From NCBI GenBank assembly GCA_030588705.1, contig JAUUXD010000003.1, positions 1-35,038 on the forward strand: a stretch of 35,038 nt of DNA. The letters are read 5' to 3'. Made by a program: the position numbers and the translations under genes. Shown piece after piece: positions 29,587 to 35,038 of this stretch. The DNA is from a bacterium. Its GTDB lineage: Bacteria; Babelota; Babeliae; Babelales; Vermiphilaceae. Numbering within the stretch: the first letter of the stretch is position 1; each line of letters begins with the position of its first letter. The notes under the pieces are model-generated. The model did not search any database, was not told the origin of the DNA, and saw only the letters and a list, made by a program, of their open reading frames with translations.

Positions 29587-30273
29587 ATGATTCAAGAGCA
29601 AACATTACAAGATCGATTAGTTAATTTTATGTATGGCGTGTACGGCCTTATGTCGGGTGCATTAGCGCTCACTGCCGTTACCGCCTATTTCATTTCCACC
29701 ATTCCCCATATTCAGGTAACGCTTTTTGGTAGTCCATTATTAATGGCCCTTATTTTTATTGGGCAATTTGCACTAGTCATTGCTCTGACGGCGATGCTGC
29801 AACGACTCACGCTCCCTATGGCTCTCACAATGTTTTTTGTGTTTGCCACTTCATTGGGTGTTACATTGTCAGTTTTTTTCTTGGTCTACACAAAAGCATC
29901 GATTGTTCAAACGTTTGTGGTTACCTCAGGTACATTTGGGGTGATGACGATTTATGGGTATGTAACCGGTGCTGATCTTACTAAGCTCGGCAATGTGCTG
30001 ATGATGGCAGTGTGGGGGCTCATTATTGCATTACTCGTGAATTTATTTTTACGTAACCCGATGTTTGATTTGGTGATCTCAGGAGCCGGTGTGTTGATTT
30101 TTACCTTACTCACTGCCTATGACACGCAAAAAATTAAGCTGATGGGGGAGCATATGTTGGGTGATCAAGAGATGATTGGTAAAGTGGCTGTTCTTGGTGC
30201 ACTTACCCTATATTTAGATTTTGTGAATCTCTTTCTTTTTCTGCTGCGATTTATGGGTAGAAGGCGAGATTAG
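29587..30273 (+). CDS. BI-1/YccA family multi-pass membrane protein
   Basis: The 228-residue protein has about seven hydrophobic helices and the family signature LLTAYDTQKIK between the sixth and seventh. Bax-inhibitor-1 relatives (YccA, YbhL, BsYetJ) are inner-membrane proteins; BsYetJ is a pH-dependent calcium leak and YccA modulates FtsH. Which role applies is not readable here. AAAGGAG precedes the ATG. The Cache-repeat gene follows after 36 nt and may be co-transcribed. Confidence 0.9.
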   Translation: MIQEQTLQDRLVNFMYGVYGLMSGALALTAVTAYFISTIPHIQVTLFGSPLLMALIFIGQFALVIALTAMLQRLTLPMALTMFFVFATSLGVTLSVFFLVYTKASIVQTFVVTSGTFGVMTIYGYVTGADLTKLGNVLMMAVWGLIIALLVNLFLRNPMFDLVISGAGVLIFTLLTAYDTQKIKLMGEHMLGDQEMIGKVAVLGALTLYLDFVNLFLFLLRFMGRRRD

Positions 30274-30309
30274 CAAAATATTGTTTTTACCAAAAGGAGA
30301 TGTATCGCT

Positions 30310-32451
30310 ATGAGTAACACGTTCAAGCGTTTTAGCATGTTGGGCCTTTTTATACTGCTTGGCACTATCTATGCACAAGAGCCAATGGATGATAGTGACG
30401 ATATTGTATCAATGGAAATAGCAGAAGAGATTGTAGTTCCAGAAGAATCCGAAGATATAGAAATGATCGATTTTGATATCGGACCAGATGCGGCCGATGA
30501 GTTTGTATTACGAGAAGAAGGCACGGAGGATAGCGCAACAGATGAGCTATCTTCTTTGCAAGAAGATGAGCAAACCACGGTAAAAGAAGTTGAAGTTTCT
30601 GGCAAAGAAATAGACCTGTCCGCCGACCTGTCCGCCGAAGCTTTAGCGGAGGAGGAAGCCTTGGCGCAGGAGGATGACATCGTGGATGAGCTTGACGAGC
30701 TTGAGGAGGTAGATGTTTCAGAGGGAGCCGAACCTGCCGATCAGGACATGGAGGCTGAAGAACCAGACGAGGAGGACGAGGCAATAGTCCTAGATGAGCA
30801 AATTTCAGCGGCATCAGAAGTTGCTGAATCTGTTGAACGAGAACTTTCCGATGCTATTTTTCGGGACACAGAAAAAACAAAAAGGGAAGTTGCTCGAGAG
30901 GTGGCGATCTCTCCATCAGATATGACGTTTGATGTAGATAAGAAACGAAAAGAAACTATTGATCTGGTTCATCGCGCTGTGCAGGAGCTCAAAACGCAAC
31001 CTCTTGATATTGCGTGCAATCGATTCAGCCATACGAAGAATTTTGTGTATGGCGATCTCTATATTTTCCTTTTTGATGTAAATGGTATCAATTTAGCACA
31101 TGGTGAAGATGCCCAGCTTATCTGGAAAAACTTATATGATTTAAAAGATTGGGTGGGAACGTTTATTGTGCAAGAGCTCATCAAGAAGGCCAAGGCTGGT
31201 GGTGGTTGGGTTACCTACGGATGGCGCAATGCAACGAAATCTGCCTATGTGAAGCTTGTTGAAAAAGAGGGAAAAGCATACGTGGTCGGTTCAGGCTATT
31301 TTTCCCATTCCAAAGAAGAGGCGGTGGTCAACATTGTAAAAGGTGGTGTGGCCACGTTTGATCGTATTAAGAAAGAAAAACAACCCGTTGATTGGGCATT
31401 TAGCCGAATGAGCTATCCGGGTGGGCAATTTGTTGCGGGCGATTTATATTTGTATGCGCTTGATTTCCAGGGAAATATTATGGCGCAAGGAGATCGTCCT
31501 GGCTTGATTGGTTCAAATGCATGGAACTATCAAGATGCAAATGATTTGTATGTAAACCGTGAGATTGTGAAGAAATTGAAAAATACCACCGAAGGGGTGT
31601 GGGTTGAATATGTTTCCAAACGGGCAACGAAAAAGGCATATGCCCAAAGAGTAAAAGGGCCTGATGGTAAACAATATTTTATTGCCTGCGGCTATTATCC
31701 CGAGGCTGATCGGGCACAGGCGGTTGAGCTTGTACGCAAAGGATACAGTTTTATGAAGACGCATGGTAAAACGAGTGCGGTTACTTCGTTCTCTGAACGC
31801 CGAAGTGATGACTTTCGCTACGGCGATCTCGATCTTATCGTGTACGATCTCAAAGGAAAGGTGATTGCGGACGGAGGGAATGCCGATAATATTGGGCGAC
31901 GTATGTATAATACGCAAGATGAGGATGGCGTGTATTACGTACAAAGTATTTTGAAGCGCGCAACAAAAGAGGGCATTTGGACGAATGCCAAAATTCGCGG
32001 TGCATTCCAATCAACCTATTCGCAACGCATTGATCTGGGGATTGCCCAATATGTGATTACGTGCAGCTACTATCCAGTTTCAAAGCCAGAGACGATGACG
32101 CTTCTTGTGCAAAGTGGCGCCAGCTACTTAAAGGCAAACCCAAGAGAAAAAGCGTTTGCTGAGTTTGTAGAACGTGAAGGCAAATTCCAGCGCGGAGATT
32201 TAAAGCTCACCGTGGTTGATACGATGGGATTGTGCTATGCCTACGGCGATGATGCAGATCTCATTTGGCGTAATATCTTCAAAGCAAAAGATGACGATGG
32301 GCGCCAATTCATTAAGATGTTTATCAATGAAGCCCAACAAGGCCCATCAGTGATCAAAACAAAATTGAATCGGGCGGAGAAAACCAACTTTGTCGTCTCG
32401 GTTGAGAAAGAAGGCAAAACCTACATCGTGTCATCCGGCTATTATCAGTAG
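30310..32451 (+). CDS. Secreted protein with four tandem Cache-like repeats
   Basis: The 713-residue protein has a signal peptide (MSNTFKRFSMLGLFILLGTIYA), a highly acidic low-complexity part (24-210), and four repeats of about 120 residues (213-332, 336-463, 470-589, 597-712). Each contains F-x2-GDLYL, a D-x2-G turn, an L-I-x3-N segment, a G-x-W strand and an end like GK-x-YVV-x-GYY, as in single Cache ligand-binding domains (sCache_2/dCache type). Cache domains usually sit outside chemoreceptors and sensor kinases; here no membrane helix or signalling domain follows, so the protein looks like a soluble binding protein. AAGGAG precedes the ATG. Residues 104-116 are encoded by a dispersed repeat. 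Confidence 0.85.
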   Translation: MSNTFKRFSMLGLFILLGTIYAQEPMDDSDDIVSMEIAEEIVVPEESEDIEMIDFDIGPDAADEFVLREEGTEDSATDELSSLQEDEQTTVKEVEVSGKEIDLSADLSAEALAEEEALAQEDDIVDELDELEEVDVSEGAEPADQDMEAEEPDEEDEAIVLDEQISAASEVAESVERELSDAIFRDTEKTKREVAREVAISPSDMTFDVDKKRKETIDLVHRAVQELKTQPLDIACNRFSHTKNFVYGDLYIFLFDVNGINLAHGEDAQLIWKNLYDLKDWVGTFIVQELIKKAKAGGGWVTYGWRNATKSAYVKLVEKEGKAYVVGSGYFSHSKEEAVVNIVKGGVATFDRIKKEKQPVDWAFSRMSYPGGQFVAGDLYLYALDFQGNIMAQGDRPGLIGSNAWNYQDANDLYVNREIVKKLKNTTEGVWVEYVSKRATKKAYAQRVKGPDGKQYFIACGYYPEADRAQAVELVRKGYSFMKTHGKTSAVTSFSERRSDDFRYGDLDLIVYDLKGKVIADGGNADNIGRRMYNTQDEDGVYYVQSILKRATKEGIWTNAKIRGAFQSTYSQRIDLGIAQYVITCSYYPVSKPETMTLLVQSGASYLKANPREKAFAEFVEREGKFQRGDLKLTVVDTMGLCYAYGDDADLIWRNIFKAKDDDGRQFIKMFINEAQQGPSVIKTKLNRAEKTNFVVSVEKEGKTYIVSSGYYQ
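30612..30656. repeat. Dispersed repeat piece inside the Cache gene
   Basis: ACCTGTCCGCCG occurs twice in tandem, followed by AAGCTTTAGCGGAGG; TCCGC and GCGGA form a palindrome. The same sequence type is intergenic at 32690-32712 (inverted). Here it stays in frame and encodes the acidic DLSADLSAEALAEE. Confidence 0.65.
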
Positions 32452-32469
32452 ATTAATTGATGTGAGAAT

Positions 32470-32507
32470 AAAGAGAAGGCCTCGGGTAATTCCGGGGCCT
32501 CTTCTTT
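32470..32507 (+). terminator. Probable terminator of the Cache gene
   Basis: GGCCTCGG (32478-32485) pairs with CCGGGGCC (32492-32499), one pair being T-G, around GTAATT, followed by TCTTCTTT. The lower stem is imperfect. Confidence 0.6.
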
Positions 32508-32519
32508 AATCCTTTAAAA

Positions 32520-32784
32520 GGCTGGCCCTTACTTCGCATCGGCCATTCGACCGCTGCTACGAAGGGTAGGACGTAGGACACAGTACGAAGCGGAACCTAC
32601 TACGCATCGACTACCAAGTCGCAGCTACGAAGGACAGGCGTGCCATAAGTCCAGCCTACGCTTGTCCGGGTCATCCCGCCGACGCCAAGGCTTTGGCGGA
32701 CAGGCAGGCTCGGCAAGCTATGCCGGGCAGCCTGCGATTTTTGCTATTAATGATTATTTCTGGCCATCGGAAGTGAAGGGCCTG
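32520..32784. repeat. Repeat mosaic beside tRNA-Ser
   Basis: No gene is seen. Pieces include TTACTTCGCATCGGCCATTC (shared inverted with 3723-3753), GAAGGACAGGCGTGCC, and GCCAAGGCTTTGGCGGACAGG (two overlapping parts of a palindrome). The arrangement looks like successive insertions or rearrangements of one family. Confidence 0.65.
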
Positions 32785-32831
32785 CCATACGAAGCTTGCC
32801 GAGCCGGAAGGCCCGGATAAGCGAAGTATGG
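32785..32831. repeat. Palindrome ending at the tRNA-Ser CCA
   Basis: In the tRNA sense it reads CCATAC-TTC-GCTT to AAGC-TTC-GTATGG, with a GC-rich apical part containing CCGG twice. Outer arms and the TTC/TTC internal loop equal those of the palindrome on tRNA-Arg (3577-3607). Its first three bases are the encoded CCA of the tRNA. Confidence 0.75.
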
Positions 32832-32920
32832 AGGAGAGGGAGGGATTCGAACCCTCGATCCCGATCGCTCGAGATAACGGTTTTCAAGACCGCCGCATTA
32901 GACCACTCTGCCACCTCTCC
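32829..32920 (-). tRNA. tRNA-Ser (anticodon TGA)
   Basis: Acceptor strands GGAGAGG and CCTCTCC pair. The anticodon loop CTTGAAA gives TGA (reads TCA). A long variable arm typical of tRNA-Ser follows, and the T arm is GAGGG-TTCGAAT-CCCTC. CCA is encoded. The discriminator base reads T where G is usual for bacterial serine tRNAs. Confidence 0.96.
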
Positions 32921-32938
32921 ATAAAGACTAGAAGCCTC

Positions 32939-32967
32939 AGAATACTGGTTATTTTGATCAAAATCAA
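32939..32967 (-). promoter_or_regulatory. Putative promoter of tRNA-Ser
   Basis: On the minus strand TTGATT (32967-32962) and TATTCT (32944-32939) are 17 nt apart, 18 nt before the tRNA. Confidence 0.5.
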
Positions 32968-32991
32968 GCCCTGGAAGGGGGAGAGCATCTT

Positions 32992-33020
32992 TTGATAATT
33001 GTCAGATTCTGCCTTATACT
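32992..33020 (+). promoter_or_regulatory. Putative promoter of the metalloprotease gene
   Basis: TTGATA (32992-32997) and TATACT (33015-33020) are 17 nt apart, back to back with the tRNA-Ser promoter. Confidence 0.6.
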
Positions 33021-33067
33021 AACGCTATTATGGTATTTTATATACGCGATTATGAGGAGTGAGCACA

Positions 33068-34060
33068 ATGTTTCGTAAAGCCTGTCGAGTAATGGCCGTT
33101 ATGGTGTTAATCAGTTCCTGTATTGTTGCAGCAGGTCAGGATGACCGCCCATCGTTTTATTCGATAGAAAGGCAGCGCAAGATACTGGTTAGGCCAGAGT
33201 TTTTGTGGGGAGGGGCTTTTTTATTCTTTACTCAGAGTCTTTACTATTATTTTGACGAATTGTTTACGTCTTGCCGTGTGGCGGGAGAGGCTACAACCAA
33301 GTTTGTACAAGAAACTCTTAGGGACGCTGGTTACACGGATGAACAGATTCGATCGGTACGAGTATTGAAGGGGAAAAGTTTTGCATCGCTGAGAAAATCA
33401 ATTATGGTGCCGTGTAATGATGAGCAGTTACAACGAGCTCGTCAGTATTATGAAACCAATGATGATGCGGATGGTAGAGTTCGTGTTCGGGATAAAATTA
33501 GCAAGTTGCGTGCACAGAAACCGTTCCGATTGTTTACTGACGATGAACTGTATATTTTACTGCATTTATTTGGAGAGGCGGTTACCGCTGATAGTATCCC
33601 ACTATGGCGTGGTTTGATTCTTCATGAAATGGGGCATATCATGCATTCGCATCATTTTGCCACGTACGCGTTTAATGCAACGATAGGTTCGGCTCTTGCT
33701 GCGTATGTGCCAGCAGCATTGGGTGAGCGGTTTGCTCCTGCTTCTAGTCGGGGTTTGAGTGGCAATGAGCTTGAGGTGCTGTTGAATGTCTGTGGTGGCC
33801 TGACAGCCTTTTTTCGACTTGTGACGGGGCCAGTTTGGCGTTTTCAGGAGCGTCAGGCGGATAGAGAAGTGGTTGATCGGGCAAATGACGAGCAATTAGT
33901 TGCGGTGGCACGGTTATTTACATTGTTGTCAAAGTCGGATCCAAATGTATTTCAGAGAGTGTGGGACATTTTCGATGAGCATCCATCTGATGCAGAGCGG
34001 GCGCGTATGTTTCTGGAAGCCCAGAAGCAAAGAATGGCTCAAATAAAAGAAGCTGTATAA
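33068..34060 (+). CDS. M48-like membrane or envelope zinc metalloprotease
   Basis: The start is ATG 33068, eight bases after GAGGAG. The 330-residue protein has an N-terminal export signal (to about residue 23; LISSC could be a lipobox) and another hydrophobic segment (about 44-62). The zinc site is HEMGH (186-190) in RGLILHEMGHIMHSH, the third ligand is E261 in QERQADREVV, and DEHPSDAERARMF near the end matches the H-P-x4-R motif of M48 peptidases (HtpX, BepA, Oma1 types). These act in envelope quality control; the exact substrate is unknown. The region between the HEMGH site and E261 is hydrophobic and may lie in or on a membrane. Confidence 0.85.
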   Translation: MFRKACRVMAVMVLISSCIVAAGQDDRPSFYSIERQRKILVRPEFLWGGAFLFFTQSLYYYFDELFTSCRVAGEATTKFVQETLRDAGYTDEQIRSVRVLKGKSFASLRKSIMVPCNDEQLQRARQYYETNDDADGRVRVRDKISKLRAQKPFRLFTDDELYILLHLFGEAVTADSIPLWRGLILHEMGHIMHSHHFATYAFNATIGSALAAYVPAALGERFAPASSRGLSGNELEVLLNVCGGLTAFFRLVTGPVWRFQERQADREVVDRANDEQLVAVARLFTLLSKSDPNVFQRVWDIFDEHPSDAERARMFLEAQKQRMAQIKEAV

Positions 34061-34065
34061 ATTTA

Positions 34066-34755
34066 CTACCGTATCTCTACGCAATCCACGTATGAGTGCA
34101 TGATCTCCTGTGCTTGCAGAAGCTCATCCTGGCTGAGTGAGGCTAATGAAACGGTGGGATCCACCTGTTTGGGGGGTTTAACGTAGTTCTGAATGAAGTA
34201 TCGTTTGGCGCCACGAATGAGGGTGCCAATGCCATCAAAATCTGCCACAGAGAGCAGTGGCTTGGCCACCGTGGTGCGGAATTCGTAATCAATCCCAGAG
34301 TTCATGAGAAGATTAATGGAGCGCTCTATGGAACGCTCCACGTTTTTTACATTGATAATCTGATCATATCGATCAATCGGTGCCTTAATATCCATTGCCA
34401 CGTAGCCAATGTTGCCGGTTGCAAGGAGCGCTTCCACGCGGTCGGGAAAGATCCCCATGGTGTCTAGTTTTACAAAATAGCCAAGGTCCTTTATTCGCTC
34501 AATAAACGAGCCCAAATCTGGGTGCAGCGTAGGCTCACCGCCTGAGATGCAGATTGCCTCCAGTTTTCCGATGCGTGATTGTAGGAATGAAAAAATAGTT
34601 TCAAGCGGGATCGGCTTTGCGTACTGCGCGGGAATCACCAGCTCTGGGTTATGACAATAAAAGCAGCGGAACGGGCAGCCAATAGTAAATAGGGTGGCGG
34701 CCACTTTCCCGGGTACGTCAACGAGAGAACATTTTGCAAGGCCGCCGATGAGCAT
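34066..34755 (-). CDS. nrdG: Anaerobic ribonucleotide reductase activating protein
   Basis: The 229-residue radical-SAM enzyme carries CPFRCFYC (C27, C31, C34), which holds the 4Fe-4S cluster. ISGGEPTLHPDL is the SAM-binding GGE motif region, and KLDTMG and MDIKAP are later barrel strands. It generates the glycyl radical on NrdD; the NrdD tail ends 8 nt upstream, so both are in one operon. Length and the N-terminal SLVDVPGKVAATLFT fit the longer NrdG type related to PflA. Confidence 0.92.
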   Translation of the reverse strand: MLIGGLAKCSLVDVPGKVAATLFTIGCPFRCFYCHNPELVIPAQYAKPIPLETIFSFLQSRIGKLEAICISGGEPTLHPDLGSFIERIKDLGYFVKLDTMGIFPDRVEALLATGNIGYVAMDIKAPIDRYDQIINVKNVERSIERSINLLMNSGIDYEFRTTVAKPLLSVADFDGIGTLIRGAKRYFIQNYVKPPKQVDPTVSLASLSQDELLQAQEIMHSYVDCVEIR

Positions 34756-34763
34756 GTTGGTCC

Positions 34764-35038
34764 TTAGAGCTGTGCAGGCATACTGAGATCTTTGTGTTCC
34801 GGTGTGATAGGCGGAATGTCAATAAAGTTATCGTGCGGTATTTCATACGTGTTGCGATTTTCAAACTCTGCTTTCTTGCCCACATTCCATTGCCGTACGG
34901 GACGATGGAAACCAACCACGCGTGAGTACACGTCATTCGGTTCTCCGCAGGTTGAACACGTTGGTTGTTTTCCTAGTTGGTACCCATGCGTGTAGCACAC
35001 GGAGAAGGTTGGGGTGAGGGTGAAATAGGGAAGCTTAT
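34764..35038 (-). CDS. nrdD: Anaerobic ribonucleoside-triphosphate reductase, C-terminal part
   Basis: The gene runs off the right edge; about 91 codons are visible. PYFTLTPTFSVCYTHGYQ and CSTCGE form the zinc-binding C-terminal module of class III reductases (Cys-x2-His, then C-x2-C). YSRVVGFHRPV carries the likely glycyl-radical Gly, and WNVGKKAEFENR follows as in relatives. The enzyme reduces ribonucleoside triphosphates without oxygen. No internal start is taken, because the frame is open to the edge and the homologous part continues upstream. Confidence 0.93.
   Translation of the reverse strand, partial: KLPYFTLTPTFSVCYTHGYQLGKQPTCSTCGEPNDVYSRVVGFHRPVRQWNVGKKAEFENRNTYEIPHDNFIDIPPITPEHKDLSMPAQL

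Overview
The window reads as a chromosome segment of a Gram-negative bacterium with a compact genome. An outer membrane is indicated by BamA (22772-25300, minus), a second predicted beta-barrel (18249-19724, minus) and an FKBP lipoprotein; FtsL/FtsI indicate a septal peptidoglycan machinery; NrdD/NrdG indicate anaerobic dNTP synthesis. Many small secreted proteins without recognisable families, whose signal peptides end in a recurring A-M-E/D, fit Candidatus Dependentiae (TM6), a phylum of protist-associated bacteria. That assignment is inference from gene style, not from a marker phylogeny.

Layout. 1-3442: F-type ATP synthase genes c, b, b', delta, alpha, perhaps preceded by the last codons of subunit a. 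The run stops after alpha; gamma, beta and epsilon are not adjacent. 3503-3848: tRNA-Arg(TCT) and a repeat patch. 3849-4546: a RelE-like toxin-antitoxin pair and a lone antitoxin-like gene. 4561-7221: FKBP lipoprotein, a repeated structured element, and typA/bipA. 7333-10018: four small secreted, membrane-anchored proteins. 10007-11247: rpe and a VOC protein. 11579-13527: groES-groEL. 13734-16975: three related proteins with signal peptide, variable region, one membrane helix and a conserved basic tail, then a small secreted protein and a gene remnant. 17087-17737: a membrane-anchored helical protein. 17738-18248: hairpins and the second copy of the structured element. 18249-25300 (minus): beta-barrel, class I aldolase, ftsI, ftsL, bamA. 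25476-27276: cysS and a small secreted Cys/His protein. 27263-29396 (minus): NTP pyrophosphohydrolase, cyclase-family hydrolase, thioredoxin and a secreted unknown. 29587-32451: a BI-1 family membrane protein and a secreted protein with four tandem Cache-like repeats. 32520-32920: repeat mosaic and tRNA-Ser(TGA). 33068-34060: an M48-like metalloprotease. 34066-35038 (minus): nrdG and the 3' end of nrdD.

The most unusual material is of four kinds. (1) A paralogous family of small type I membrane proteins with diverging outer parts and a conserved cytosolic tail; two members also share a DNA cassette running from the tail codons into the terminator. (2) An element of about 217 nt present twice (about 5106-5313 and 18003-18219), with two hairpins that keep pairing through compensatory changes and a possible loop pseudoknot. 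(3) Palindromes that begin exactly at the CCA ends of both tRNA genes and belong to a wider repeat mosaic, one piece of which lies in frame inside the Cache gene. (4) A c subunit whose ion site resembles Na+-coupled ATP synthases. All functions come from reading motifs by eye; no database search was run.
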